Made by a program: the position numbers and the translations under genes
Assembly: GCA_902800305.1 (NCBI GenBank)
Contig: CADCDP010000034.1
Location: forward strand, 1-37,553
Direction of reading: 5' to 3'
Source: an uncultured Bacteroidales bacterium
Lineage (GTDB): Bacteria > Bacteroidota > Bacteroidia > Bacteroidales > Bacteroidaceae
Length of the DNA: 37,553 nucleotides
Shown here: piece by piece, positions 16,010 through 24,472 of the stretch
Layout: every line of letters begins with the position of its first letter
Numbering within the stretch: the stretch's first letter is position 1
Notes under the pieces: model-generated
Databases searched by the model: none
What the model was told of the DNA's origin: nothing
The model's input: only the letters and a program-made list of their open reading frames with translations

Positions 16010-16765
16010 TCATTCTTTTGAGGCTACAGGTAGCCTGACCCACAGCCATCTTGGGATAAGTCGCCAGATGGAGACAAGGAGTCGGTAGTGCCAGTCGATG
16101 GTGATGATGGAGCGGTTGTGGTGGATGCCCTTTGCGATGGAGAAGGCGACGTGGTGTGGGTCAAGTTGGAGGGGGTAGTGATGACCATCGGCAAGAAGGG
16201 GAGTGCGCACAAAGCCTGGGCGAATGTCGTGGAGGTGGATGTGGTGGATGCCTCTGATGTGACATAGTTGGGTGAGGCACTCCATATAATGGTTGATGTA
16301 GCGTTTGGTGGAGGAGTAGGCCGGAGCAGCACCAAGTCCACGTGTGCCAGCGATGCTGCTGATGACAGCGAGGTGGGCTTCCTGTTCTGGATGCTCCATG
16401 AAGTAGTGGAAGGCGGTATCGACCAACTGTGTGAATCCTACCACATTGGTGGCCACGGTCGCCATCTCCTTGTCGATGTCGAGGGATGGATTCTGGTAGC
16501 CGATGCCGGCGCTATGGAAATACAAGTCCATGCCACCCGTCTTGCCGATAAGTGTGAGTAAGCGACGAGGTGCATCCTCTTTGGTGATGTCGATACATTC
16601 GGTAGCAACCACGTCGAGGTTCTTGCTTTGAATCTGTTGTAGTAGGGCTTGCCGACGTCCAGCGATGCCGACTTGCCAGCCTTGTGCGGTCAACACTTTG
16701 ACCATTTCCAGTCCGATACCCGAAGTGGCACCGATGATGATAGCTCTTTTCTGTGGATTACTCAT
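16010..16765 (-). CDS. SDR-family NAD(P)-dependent oxidoreductase
   Basis: This 251-residue classical short-chain dehydrogenase has the nucleotide motif GATSGIG (about residues 12-18), an SAG motif in YFHSAGIGY, a catalytic Ser in ISSIAG, the YSSTK catalytic Tyr-Lys pair, and DIRPGFVRTPL after it. The basic residues GRR after the second strand (VGIAGRR) suggest NADP(H) preference. Its C-terminal extension HYRLLVSIWRLIPRWLW is hydrophobic and may touch the membrane. The substrate cannot be read. It is related to the second SDR at 27523, which lacks part of the helix after the YxxxK motif. Confidence 0.88.
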   Translation of the reverse strand: MSNPQKRAIIIGATSGIGLEMVKVLTAQGWQVGIAGRRQALLQQIQSKNLDVVATECIDITKEDAPRRLLTLIGKTGGMDLYFHSAGIGYQNPSLDIDKEMATVATNVVGFTQLVDTAFHYFMEHPEQEAHLAVISSIAGTRGLGAAPAYSSTKRYINHYMECLTQLCHIRGIHHIHLHDIRPGFVRTPLLADGHHYPLQLDPHHVAFSIAKGIHHNRSIITIDWHYRLLVSIWRLIPRWLWVRLPVASKE

Positions 16766-16874
16766 TGCCTTTCACGTTTTTATGATTGCAAAGATATTGC
16801 TTTTCCTTCAATCTGCCAATCAGAAAGTCCTTTTTTTTGTGTCGAATTTCTTTCTTTAAAGTGGAAGGCTATAG

Positions 16875-16913
16875 AAAGAGGGGATGCACCATTCCAAAGT
16901 GCATCCCCTCTTT
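16875..16913. terminator. Strong bidirectional-looking hairpin
   Basis: Perfect 15-bp arms (16875-16889 with 16899-16913, AAAGAGGGGATGCAC) enclose a 9-nt loop. On the plus strand five Ts follow; on the minus strand the trailing T-run is only three. It lies 25 nt beyond the glnN stop and most likely ends the glnN transcript. Confidence 0.8.
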
Positions 16914-16937
16914 TTGTATTGGAAGTTGTGTTGTACA

Positions 16938-19124
16938 TTAGTTGATGAACAGCAGTTCGCGGTACTTTGGCAGTGGCCAGAGGTCGTTGTCCACCACTTC
17001 TTCGAGTTTGTCGATAGGACGACGGATAGCGAAGAGTGATTCGGCGATTTCGTGGTAGGCAAGAGCCTTCTCACGCTCATCCTCAATCTTGTTGGCAGCC
17101 TTGCGGGCATCGACCATTGCAGCGCACTTGGTACGTACATCTTCGATGAGCTTGGTCACACGTTGGAGCAGTGCCAGTTCTGTCTGTGCCATCGTCTCGA
17201 AGTCTTCTGGATAGAGGGCTTTGAGCTGTGTGATGATGTTGAGCAGACGAGTCTTGTAGGCGAGAGCAGCAGGGATGATGTGGTTCTGAGCCATACGTCC
17301 CATCACACGTGCCTCAATCTGTACCTTCTTCGTGTAAGTCTCCCATTTCACCTCATTACGAGCCTTCAATTCTGCTTCGGTGTAAACTCCTGTGTTGGTG
17401 AACATCTCCACAGAAGCAGCTTTCGTAAATTCGTCGAACATGAGTGGCACACTGATTTCGGTGTCCAGTCCGCGACGCTTAGCTTCTGCCTTCCATTCGT
17501 CGGTGTAACCGTTGCCATCGAAGCAAACCGTGTCGATGATGCTGGAAATGAGGGGCTTCAGCACGTCCATGAAGGCGATGTTCATAGACTTTCCTGCTGC
17601 GATTTCCTTATCGACGGCAGCCTTAAACTTCGTGAGCTGCTCAGCAACGGCAGCGTTCAGCGTCGTCATGGCACCTGCGCAGTTCGCACTTGAACCTACA
17701 GCACGGAACTCGAAACGGTTACCAGTGAAGGCAAATGGACTTGTACGGTTACGGTCGGTGTTGTCGATGAAGATTTCTGGAATTTCCACCAAGCCTACAG
17801 ACTTCTCTTTCTTACCTGCAATCTCGATGGGTGTGTCAGATGGCACTTCGAGCAACTTGTGCAGCACCTGAGTCATCGTGTGTCCGAGGAACGAAGAAAT
17901 GATGGCTGGAGGAGCCTCGTTGGCACCCAGACGGTGGGCGTTGGTTGCTGTAGCGATAGAGGCTTTCAGCAAAGCGTTGTGCTTCTGTACAGCCACCAGT
18001 ACATTGACGAAGAATGTCACGAACTGGAGGTTGCCCATTGCATCCTTACCTGGAGCAAGGAGGAGTGTGCCCGTATCAGTGCCGAGTGACCAGTTGTTGT
18101 GCTTACCAGAGCCGTTGATGCCAGCGAATGGCTTTTCGTGCAACAGGAGTACAAAGCCGTGCTTACGGGCAATCTGCTGCATCAAGTTCATCATCATCTG
18201 GTTCTGGTCATTGGAGAGGTTGGTCTCGCCGAAGATAGGTGCCAACTCGAACTGGTTGGGTGCCACCTCGTTATGACGGGTCTTCAATGGGATTCCATGA
18301 CGATAACCTGCAATCTCCACATCCTTCATAAACTCCATCACACGTGATGGGATAGCGCCGAAGTAGTGGTCATCCAACTGCTGGTTTTTAGAAGACTCGT
18401 GTCCCATCAGCGTTCTGCCAGTCAGCATCAAGTCTGGACGTGCAGCGTAGAGGTCTTCATCCACGAGGAAGTACTCCTGCTCCCATCCGAGGTAAGAATA
18501 CACCTTCTTCACCTTCGGGTCGAACATCTGGCAGATAGGCACAGCAGCATCGCTCACAGCCTTCAACGACTTCTTCAATGGAGTCTTGTAGTCGAGGGCT
18601 TCACCAGTGTAAGAGATGAACACCGTTGGGATGCAGAGCGTGTCGTCCTGAATGAATACGGGAGATGTTGGATCCCATGCAGTGTAACCGCGAGCCTCGA
18701 ATGTGGCACGAATACCACCACTTGGGAACGAACTTGCATCAGGCTCCTGCTGAATGAGTGACTTACCGCCAAACTCCTCCAACATACCACCCTTGCCGTC
18801 ATACTCCATCAGCGAGTCGTGCTTTTCGGCAGTACCCTCGGTCAATGGCTGGAACCAGTGCGTAATATGCGTCACACCATGTTCCATTGCCCAAGTCTTC
18901 ATGCCGTCAGCCACCTCGTCGGCAATGGCGCGGTCGAGCTGATGTCCGTTGTCGATGCAGTCGATAAGGGCCTCGTAAGTCTCTGAACTCAGATACTTAC
19001 GCATCTTCTCGCGGTTGAAAACTAACTCTCCGAAATACTCAGATGTTTTCTTCTCAGGAGTCTCGGCAGGCACCGCCTTCTTCTTGAAAGCGTCCTGTAC
19101 AACGTCAAATCTTAGTTTGCTCAT
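16938..19124 (-). CDS. glnN: Glutamine synthetase type III
   Basis: This 728-residue protein is the long GSIII form typical of Bacteroidetes, which makes glutamine from glutamate, ammonia and ATP. Family features include the N-terminal GSIII region (SEYFGELVFNREKM), HWFQPLTEGTAEKHDS, the FPSGGIRATFEARGYTAWD stretch specific to type III, GINGSGKHNNWSLGTD in the active site, and NRTSPFAFTGNRFEFRAVGSS with the glutamate-binding arginines. Length is as expected (about 700-730). It lies 46 nt after asnB in the same direction, so the two are probably cotranscribed. Confidence 0.97.
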   Translation of the reverse strand: MSKLRFDVVQDAFKKKAVPAETPEKKTSEYFGELVFNREKMRKYLSSETYEALIDCIDNGHQLDRAIADEVADGMKTWAMEHGVTHITHWFQPLTEGTAEKHDSLMEYDGKGGMLEEFGGKSLIQQEPDASSFPSGGIRATFEARGYTAWDPTSPVFIQDDTLCIPTVFISYTGEALDYKTPLKKSLKAVSDAAVPICQMFDPKVKKVYSYLGWEQEYFLVDEDLYAARPDLMLTGRTLMGHESSKNQQLDDHYFGAIPSRVMEFMKDVEIAGYRHGIPLKTRHNEVAPNQFELAPIFGETNLSNDQNQMMMNLMQQIARKHGFVLLLHEKPFAGINGSGKHNNWSLGTDTGTLLLAPGKDAMGNLQFVTFFVNVLVAVQKHNALLKASIATATNAHRLGANEAPPAIISSFLGHTMTQVLHKLLEVPSDTPIEIAGKKEKSVGLVEIPEIFIDNTDRNRTSPFAFTGNRFEFRAVGSSANCAGAMTTLNAAVAEQLTKFKAAVDKEIAAGKSMNIAFMDVLKPLISSIIDTVCFDGNGYTDEWKAEAKRRGLDTEISVPLMFDEFTKAASVEMFTNTGVYTEAELKARNEVKWETYTKKVQIEARVMGRMAQNHIIPAALAYKTRLLNIITQLKALYPEDFETMAQTELALLQRVTKLIEDVRTKCAAMVDARKAANKIEDEREKALAYHEIAESLFAIRRPIDKLEEVVDNDLWPLPKYRELLFIN

Positions 19125-19170
19125 AGTTGTCTTTGTTTTTTGTATGTGTTTATGTTATATGTTTATTTCT

Positions 19171-20850
19171 CTAATATGCTTGTTCATGCACCCCTTTGAC
19201 AGCGCGTCCGCTGGGGTCATTCATGTTCTTGAATGCTTCGTCCCATTCGAGGGCGATGGCGGTTGAGCATGCTACAGATGCCTCTTGGTTGACACTCTTT
19301 GCGGCAGAGGCGCTGGGGAAATGCTCCTCGAAGATGTTGCGGTAGTAGTACTCCTCCTTGCAAAGCGGTGGGTTGATGGGGAAGCGTTCGGCAGCATGTG
19401 CCATCTGCTCATCACTAACTGCTTCGGAAGTGATTTTCTTCAAGGTGTCAATCCACGAATAGCCCACCCCGTCGCTGAACTGCTCTTTCTGTCGCCATGC
19501 GATGCTTTCGGGCAACATATCGGCAAACCCTTCACGCACTACACCCTTCTCGATAGTCTTTCCAGGACACATCTTCAAGGCTGGGTCGATGCGCATGGCT
19601 ACATCCAGAAACTCTTTGTCAAGGAAGGGTACACGTCCCTCGATACCCCATGCCATCAGTGACTTGTTGGCTCTCAGGCAGTCGTAGAAGTGGAGCTTGC
19701 CCAGTTTCCGCACCGTCTCCTCATGGAAGGCTCGTGCATCAGGAGCCTTGTGGAAATAGAGGTAACCACCGAAAATCTCGTCTGCCCCTTCACCACTGAG
19801 CACCATCTTGATACCCATGCTTCGGATGACTCGTGCCAGCAGATACATCGGTGTAGAGGCACGCACGGTGGTCACGTCGTAAGTCTCGATGTGGTAGATG
19901 ACATCGCGAATGGCATCCAAACCCTCTTGGATGGTATAGTTCACCTCATGGTGTACCGTCCCGATATACTTCGCCACTTCGCGGGCTTTAGCCAAGTCGG
20001 GTGCCCCTTTCAGACCTACTGCGAACGAGTGCAGACGAGGCCACCAAGCATCGTGCTCATCGTTGGTTTCGATACGTTTGGCCGCATAGAGTTTGGCAAT
20101 GGCAGACACCACCGAACTGTCCAGACCGCCTGAAAGTAGCACGCCGTAAGGTACGTCGCTCATCAGCTGACGCTTCACGGCTGCCATCAGTCCGTCCTTC
20201 ACCATCTGCACAGCCTCCTTACGGTCGCTGGTTGCCCACTTCATGCCGTCATACTGCATCCAGTCGCGCTGATACCAACGTTCAATCTTGCCGTCGTGCT
20301 TGCTCGTGCAGAAATGTCCGGGAGGGAAGGGCTGATACTCGTCACATTGTCCCTCGAGGGCTTTCAACTCGCTCGCCACATACACGGTGTCGTCTTGGTC
20401 GTGCCCTATATATAAAGGTATCACACCGATGGGGTCGCGTGCCACCAGATAGTCGTCTGTTTCTGTATCGTAGAGTACAAATGAGAAGATGCCACTGAGT
20501 TCGTCCATGAAATCAATGCCCTTATCCTGATAGAGTGCCAAGATAACTTCGCAGTCGCTACCCGTCTGAAAATCATACTGTCCTGCATAGCGCCGTCGAA
20601 TTTCTTGATGGTTGTATATTTCGCCGTTTACTGCCAATACCACTTTGCCGTCAGCCGAATACAGAGGCTGTCCACCAGACAGCGGGTCAACAATCGCCAG
20701 ACGCTCATGCGCCAGCACAGCCTTCCCGCTGCTATACACTCCGCTCCAATCAGGACCGCGATGCCGAATCTTTGCCGACATCTTCAACGCCTGCTCACGT
20801 TTCTTTCGAGCATCGCCTTTCGTTTTGAGTATTCCTACAAATCCGCACAT
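19171..20850 (-). CDS. asnB: Asparagine synthase B, glutamine-hydrolysing
   Basis: From ATG 20850 the protein is 559 residues and begins MCGFVG, so Cys2 becomes the N-terminal nucleophile of the glutaminase domain; the longer open frame upstream to 21078 must be wrong because it buries this Cys. NGEIYNH and the glutaminase strands follow. The synthetase half has the pyrophosphate loop LSGGLDSSVVSA, then LSGEGADEIFGGYLYFHKAP and GRVPFLDKEFLDVAM. It converts aspartate and glutamine to asparagine and glutamate using ATP. A promoter lies at 20947-20916. It leads straight into glnN. Confidence 0.97.
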   Translation of the reverse strand: MCGFVGILKTKGDARKKREQALKMSAKIRHRGPDWSGVYSSGKAVLAHERLAIVDPLSGGQPLYSADGKVVLAVNGEIYNHQEIRRRYAGQYDFQTGSDCEVILALYQDKGIDFMDELSGIFSFVLYDTETDDYLVARDPIGVIPLYIGHDQDDTVYVASELKALEGQCDEYQPFPPGHFCTSKHDGKIERWYQRDWMQYDGMKWATSDRKEAVQMVKDGLMAAVKRQLMSDVPYGVLLSGGLDSSVVSAIAKLYAAKRIETNDEHDAWWPRLHSFAVGLKGAPDLAKAREVAKYIGTVHHEVNYTIQEGLDAIRDVIYHIETYDVTTVRASTPMYLLARVIRSMGIKMVLSGEGADEIFGGYLYFHKAPDARAFHEETVRKLGKLHFYDCLRANKSLMAWGIEGRVPFLDKEFLDVAMRIDPALKMCPGKTIEKGVVREGFADMLPESIAWRQKEQFSDGVGYSWIDTLKKITSEAVSDEQMAHAAERFPINPPLCKEEYYYRNIFEEHFPSASAAKSVNQEASVACSTAIALEWDEAFKNMNDPSGRAVKGVHEQAY

Positions 20851-20915
20851 ATCTTTTTGTGTTTGATTCCGTGTTGTATGAGAACAATTTGTTTTTATTT
20901 TCTTGATTTCGGTTG

Positions 20916-20947
20916 CAAAATTACAAACTTTATATTTAATGAGCAAG
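20916..20947 (-). promoter_or_regulatory. Promoter of asnB-glnN
   Basis: On the minus strand CTTG (20947-20944), 20 nt, then TAATTTTG (20923-20916) fits the group consensus with one change at -33. The leader to ATG 20850 is about 60 nt. Confidence 0.65.
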
Positions 20948-21008
20948 CATTTTGACAATAAATTATCAAAATCCTTGTCATTTTGTTCGTTTTCGTCGTG
21001 TTTACCAC

Positions 21009-21058
21009 GAGAAAAGGCAGGGGTGAAGTACAAAAGTGCTTCGTCCCTGCCTTTTCTC
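21009..21058 (-). terminator. Long hairpin between pdxT and asnB
   Basis: A 14-bp perfect stem (21009-21022 with 21045-21058, GAGAAAAGGCAGGG arm) is extended by six more pairs including two wobbles. It begins 28 nt after the pdxT stop on the minus strand. There is no U-run after it, so it may act as an RNA 3'-end structure or a weak terminator. Confidence 0.65.
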
Positions 21059-21085
21059 TGTGTTGTAGATGCCCACACTGGGGTG

Positions 21086-21667
21086 TCACGCAGAGGGGTG
21101 GTTGATTTGTTGGATAAAGTATTGATGCAGATGGTGGTCGGCAGTCAGTTCTGGATGGAAAGCGGTGGCGAGTTGATGCCTTTGTCGGACAGCGACGATG
21201 TGACCATCTACTTCGGACAGGATTTCGACATCAGGAGAAAGTGCGCGATGGACGTATGGCGCACGAATGAACGTCATGGGCAGTTGGTCGGCGATGCCAG
21301 CGACCTCTCCCATCGCATTGAAACTACCTAATTGCCGCCCGTAGGCATTGCGGCACACATCAATATCCATCGTGCAGAGTCCTTCACGGGGATGCCCATC
21401 CTCTTGTTTGGCGAGGAGGATGAGTCCTGCACAGGTGCCGAAAACGGGCAGCCCATCGAGAATGGCTTGACGGATAGGGTGGAGGAGTCCCAAACTGCTG
21501 AGCAGATGGACTTGGGTGGTCGATTCGCCTCCAGGGATGATAAGCGCATCCTTCGGCTGTTGCCAGTCGCTCAACTGACGCACCTCGAACGTCTCCACGC
21601 CCAGCTCCTGCAACACTTGTTCGTGCTCAATGAAAGCCCCTTGCAGGGCAAGTACTGCTACTCTCAT
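21086..21667 (-). CDS. pdxT: Pyridoxal 5'-phosphate synthase glutaminase subunit
   Basis: This 193-residue class I glutaminase releases ammonia from glutamine and passes it to PdxS. It begins MRVAVLALQGAFIEHE, has the oxyanion motif IPGGESTT, the catalytic Cys in FGTCAGLILLA (about residue 79), and the His-Glu pair in TAFHPELTAD near the C-terminus. Length is normal. It lies 49 nt after pdxS, and a 14-bp tandem repeat fills that gap up to and including the start codon. Confidence 0.96.
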   Translation of the reverse strand: MRVAVLALQGAFIEHEQVLQELGVETFEVRQLSDWQQPKDALIIPGGESTTQVHLLSSLGLLHPIRQAILDGLPVFGTCAGLILLAKQEDGHPREGLCTMDIDVCRNAYGRQLGSFNAMGEVAGIADQLPMTFIRAPYVHRALSPDVEILSEVDGHIVAVRQRHQLATAFHPELTADHHLHQYFIQQINHPSA

Positions 21668-21704
21668 TTATCATTTCTCATTTATCATTTCTCATTTATC
21701 ATTT
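21665..21704 (-). repeat. 14-bp tandem repeat filling the pdxS-pdxT gap
   Basis: CATTTATCATTTCT occurs twice in full (21665-21678 and 21679-21692) and once partly (21693-21704). On the minus strand each unit gives ATGAGAAATGATAA, so the gap holds a ladder of ATG and stop codons ending at the true pdxT start. Copy number would shift the translation context of pdxT. Confidence 0.8.
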
Positions 21705-21716
21705 AGCGCAGCGCAT

Positions 21717-22592
21717 CTATTTCCCTCTTTCTGCCATCAGCAGTTCGATTTCCTGCTCGTTGATGCCCACCATTGCCTCGCCGAGGTCTTCGGAGAGTTC
21801 GGCCAACAGTTTCGCGTCCTGGTAGTTCGTTACAGCTTGCACGATGGCGGCAGCACGTTTCTGTGGATTACCGCTCTTGAAGATACCGCTCCCCACGAAC
21901 ACGCCTTCGGCTCCAAGCTGCATCATCAGGGCAGCATCGGCGGGGGTGGCGACACCACCTGCAGCGAAGTTGACGACAGGCAGTTTACCATTTTCGTGTA
22001 CATATTTCACTAATTCGTAGGGTGCCTGTAACTGCTTGGCGGCCTCGAAAAGCTCATCTTCGTTCATGCTCACTAACCGACGAATTTCGCTCTGCATTAG
22101 TCGTATATGGCTCACAGCCTGCACCACATCGCCCGTACCAGGCTCTCCCTTGGTGCGAATCATCGTGGCACCCTCGGCAATGCGTCGCAACGCTTCACCC
22201 AGGTTCTTCGCTCCGCAGACAAATGGCACGTCGAACTTCGTCTTGTCGATGTGGTAGATGTTGTCGGCAGGACTCAGCACCTCGCTTTCGTCAATGTAGT
22301 CAATCTCGATGGCTTGCAATATCTGTGCCTCAGCAATATGCCCAATGCGGCACTTCGCCATCACGGGGATGCTCACGGCTTCCTGTATGCCGCGAATCAT
22401 CTTCGGGTCGCTCATTCTCGATACACCCCCTGCCGCACGGATGTCAGCAGGAATCCTTTCCAATGCCATCACGGCACACGCACCAGCTTCCTCTGCGATG
22501 CGAGCTTGTTCGGGAGTAGTCACGTCCATAATCACGCCACCCTTCAGCATCTGTGCTAACTGGCGGTTCAGTGCTTGTCTGTTCTCTTTCAT
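21717..22592 (-). CDS. pdxS: Pyridoxal 5'-phosphate synthase, synthase subunit
   Basis: This 291-residue TIM barrel makes PLP from ribose 5-phosphate, glyceraldehyde 3-phosphate and ammonia. Highly conserved segments are [46 protein letters not shown] with the first substrate Asp, VMAKCRIGH with the Schiff-base lysine, and [21 protein letters not shown] and GSGIFKS form the phosphate sites. Its ATG overlaps the stop codon of the kinase-AraC gene (22589-22592), so the two are translationally coupled. Confidence 0.97.
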   Translation of the reverse strand: MKENRQALNRQLAQMLKGGVIMDVTTPEQARIAEEAGACAVMALERIPADIRAAGGVSRMSDPKMIRGIQEAVSIPVMAKCRIGHIAEAQILQAIEIDYIDESEVLSPADNIYHIDKTKFDVPFVCGAKNLGEALRRIAEGATMIRTKGEPGTGDVVQAVSHIRLMQSEIRRLVSMNEDELFEAAKQLQAPYELVKYVHENGKLPVVNFAAGGVATPADAALMMQLGAEGVFVGSGIFKSGNPQKRAAAIVQAVTNYQDAKLLAELSEDLGEAMVGINEQEIELLMAERGK

Positions 22593-23491
22593 GTTCTTTG
22601 TGTTGATAGTTTATATTCGCTGGGAGATAATCCCTTTTGTTTCTTGAAATAGCGGGAGAGATGCGCCTGACTCGAAAAGCCGAGTTGCAGGGCGATTTCC
22701 TTCAATGGCTTGTTGGTGGTGGTCAGCAACAAGGCAATCTCTGTCGTGATGCGTTCGTCGATGATGGATTTGGGCGAGCGTTCGGCAATGCGTCGGGTGA
22801 CCTGTCCGAGATAACGAGGGCTGACGTTGAGCTGTTCCGCATAGAAAGCCACATCGGCATAACGGTTGAAATAATGCTCCACCGCATCCAGAAACTGATT
22901 GTACAGCTCCTCGCTTCGGCTGTTTCCCTCGGCATAGTCGGCTGGCAACTGTTTCAGATAAGTCCGTGCATGAAGCATCGCCTCGTCCATCTGCTCCCCA
23001 CGGCTCAGGTAGAAAGCCACCGCCGATGCCAGTTGGTTGGCATAACCGTGTTTGCGGGGGCCAATGGGTAAGTCAGACGGTTCCAGCACGACGGTACACA
23101 GGGGCATCAGCAACCGTTCTATCGCCTCATAAACCTTTGTCGAAACCAGTTGTTCGCCCTTGGTCGATTTTAGCACAGGTGCATAGACGATGTGGCGTGG
23201 CTGATATTTCTTTAACACATCCACCAATGTCTCCACCACGTCGATACGACGCAACAAACCAATCTTCACTACCTGTGGTTGTAAGTCGTTGACAATGGCT
23301 TCCACCTGTTGACGTACCACCGAGGCAGGCAGGTCGTAGAACTCCTGGATACCCAATGTGTTCTGCACCGTGATGGAGGTCACCGCCGATGCCGCCATGC
23401 CTCCCAATGCGCTGATGAAGCGGATGTCGGCTTGCACACCAGAGCCGCCCGTTCCGTCACTTCCTGTAATTGTTAGTATTGTCGAGTCCAT
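22589..23491 (-). CDS. Pseudokinase-AraC fusion regulator, likely controlling vitamin B6 genes
   Basis: From ATG 23491 this is a 300-residue two-part protein. Residues 1-165 resemble ThiD/PdxK-type kinases: [19 protein letters not shown], then [18 protein letters not shown] and VVKIGLL, then [11 protein letters not shown]. The domain is about 50-60 residues short: the strand with TPN..EA and the VKGGH region are absent, and the family's HGTGC anion-hole/catalytic motif reads [15 protein letters not shown] (148-162). Residues about 205-297 are an AraC DNA-binding domain with both helix-turn-helix units ([38 protein letters not shown]). I infer a catalytically dead kinase used as a B6 or thiamine-precursor sensor. 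It overlaps pdxS by four bases. The open frame extends to 23554 but would cover the promoter. Confidence 0.82.
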   Translation of the reverse strand: MDSTILTITGSDGTGGSGVQADIRFISALGGMAASAVTSITVQNTLGIQEFYDLPASVVRQQVEAIVNDLQPQVVKIGLLRRIDVVETLVDVLKKYQPRHIVYAPVLKSTKGEQLVSTKVYEAIERLLMPLCTVVLEPSDLPIGPRKHGYANQLASAVAFYLSRGEQMDEAMLHARTYLKQLPADYAEGNSRSEELYNQFLDAVEHYFNRYADVAFYAEQLNVSPRYLGQVTRRIAERSPKSIIDERITTEIALLLTTTNKPLKEIALQLGFSSQAHLSRYFKKQKGLSPSEYKLSTQRT

Positions 23492-23518
23492 GTTCTTGCC
23501 GTTGCTTGAAATCGGTTG

Positions 23519-23563
23519 CAAAGTAACGGAAAAAATGGAACCTGACCAAATCAAGTTCCATTT
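23519..23563 (-). promoter_or_regulatory. Promoter with operator-like inverted repeat, kinase-AraC/pdxST operon
   Basis: On the minus strand TTTG (23550-23547), 20 nt, then TTACTTTG (23526-23519) is a near-consensus promoter with one mismatch in the -7 box. A perfect 9-bp inverted repeat, AAATGGAAC (23533-23541) and GTTCCATTT (23555-23563), straddles the -33 box with a 13-nt centre. This placement suits an AraC-type autoregulator; the link is inference. Confidence 0.7.
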
Positions 23564-23591
23564 ATGATAAACGAAAGTGCAGTTTTGCCAA

Positions 23592-24212
23592 TTAGCTTTT
23601 CACAAACACCAGTTGGCTTCCCTTTCCAGAAGTTGTGATGCCGCTGTTGGGGTCGGCAGCAAAGCGGTGTAGTTCGTCACGTGCTGCTGTGCGACGCAAG
23701 CCGGTCAAGAACATATAGATATCGATGCGTAGGAAATGGTATTTATTCAGGTATTCGAGGGCTTTCTGAAGACGCTCTTCGGGTGTGCTCTTCACTTTGT
23801 GCAACTGCTTTACCGCACCCACCTTGGTGAGTTCCACCTTTTTGCGCAGACGTTCCAGCCATCGAGGGTCGGGACGGAAGTTGATGCCCTTGATGTACAC
23901 ACCGTAGGTGTCATACCGTTCCCCCTCCGCCTTCACTTCCTCCGCTTCCTTGCCGTCTTCCATGCCAAGGGCTATCTCGAAAGTGCCGAGTCCATCGACC
24001 TTCACCGAGTGTCCGAGGCTCAAAAAAGAGTCCAACGATTCAGCCAGCGTGCCAATCAGCGCCTCGATGGCTCCAGCCGCGTATGCTGTCCGACTGGCTA
24101 CCTCCTTCATCACTAAGTCGTTCTCCACTCGTGTGCAGTGGAAGGGCTTCGGATAGACCTTGCGTTTGCCCGTGCCCGCCATGTCGGGCATCTCGTGAAA
24201 TGTGTATTCCAT
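23592..24212 (-). CDS. HU-like DNA-binding protein, Bacteroidetes type
   Basis: This 206-residue protein carries an HU-like DNA-binding module of the Bacteroidetes kind: the first helices around VMKEVASRTAYAAGAIEALIGTLAESLDSFLSLGHSVKVDGLGTFEIAL with the GxGTF beta turn (about residues 35-82), then RYDTYGVYIKGINFRPDPRWLERLRKKVELTKV. The C-terminal third has a helix-rich part (LQKALEYLNKYHFLRIDIYMFLTGLRRTAARDELHRF) and a short end strand. It is about twice the length of housekeeping HU. Family members are nucleoid or accessory DNA-binding proteins. Its promoter is at 24381-24350, and 21-bp repeats lie just upstream of that. Confidence 0.83.
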   Translation of the reverse strand: MEYTFHEMPDMAGTGKRKVYPKPFHCTRVENDLVMKEVASRTAYAAGAIEALIGTLAESLDSFLSLGHSVKVDGLGTFEIALGMEDGKEAEEVKAEGERYDTYGVYIKGINFRPDPRWLERLRKKVELTKVGAVKQLHKVKSTPEERLQKALEYLNKYHFLRIDIYMFLTGLRRTAARDELHRFAADPNSGITTSGKGSQLVFVKS

Positions 24213-24272
24213 TGTCTTTCGTTACTTTTAGGGTTGCTTATTCAAAAAAACTCACTCATTTTGTCTCAAACA

Positions 24273-24304
24273 CTTGACAAAGTCGAAAAAATGTTGTATC
24301 TTTG
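24273..24304 (+). promoter_or_regulatory. Orphan plus-strand promoter
   Basis: CTTG (24273-24276), 20 nt, then TATCTTTG (24297-24304) is a good match to the group consensus on the plus strand, yet no plus-strand protein gene follows; all genes on both sides are on the minus strand. Confidence 0.6.
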
Positions 24305-24349
24305 TGGGTGGAAAATGGAGGCAGTCGTCCCCCTGTCCCGCTTCAGCGG

Positions 24350-24381
24350 CAAAGTTAGCGAAAAACTACCAAACCTCCAAA
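24350..24381 (-). promoter_or_regulatory. Promoter of the HU-like gene
   Basis: On the minus strand TTTG (24381-24378), 20 nt, then TAACTTTG (24357-24350) is a full consensus match. The leader to ATG 24212 would be about 130 nt. Confidence 0.75.
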
Positions 24382-24392
24382 TTTCCGTTTCA

Positions 24393-24472
24393 AATCGTAA
24401 GCTTCGATAGTACAATCGTAAGCTTCGATAGTATAATCGCAACCTCCGATAGTACAATCGAAGGTTGCGATT
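24393..24472. repeat. 21-bp tandem repeats ending in a hairpin
   Basis: Units at 24393-24413, 24414-24434 and 24435-24455 share the frame AATCGnAA...CGATAGTAn; the first two differ at one base. A partial fourth follows at 24456. Each unit is itself near-palindromic around AAGCTT or its equivalent. The third unit pairs with 24457-24472 as a hairpin. There are no spacers, so this is not a CRISPR array. Confidence 0.8.

Noticed and set aside
20851..21078. N-terminal extension of asnB
   Set aside because: It would bury the catalytic N-terminal cysteine of MCGFVG and cover the promoter.
24393..24472. Possible CRISPR array
   Set aside because: The 21-bp units are directly abutting with no spacers, and no cas genes are present.
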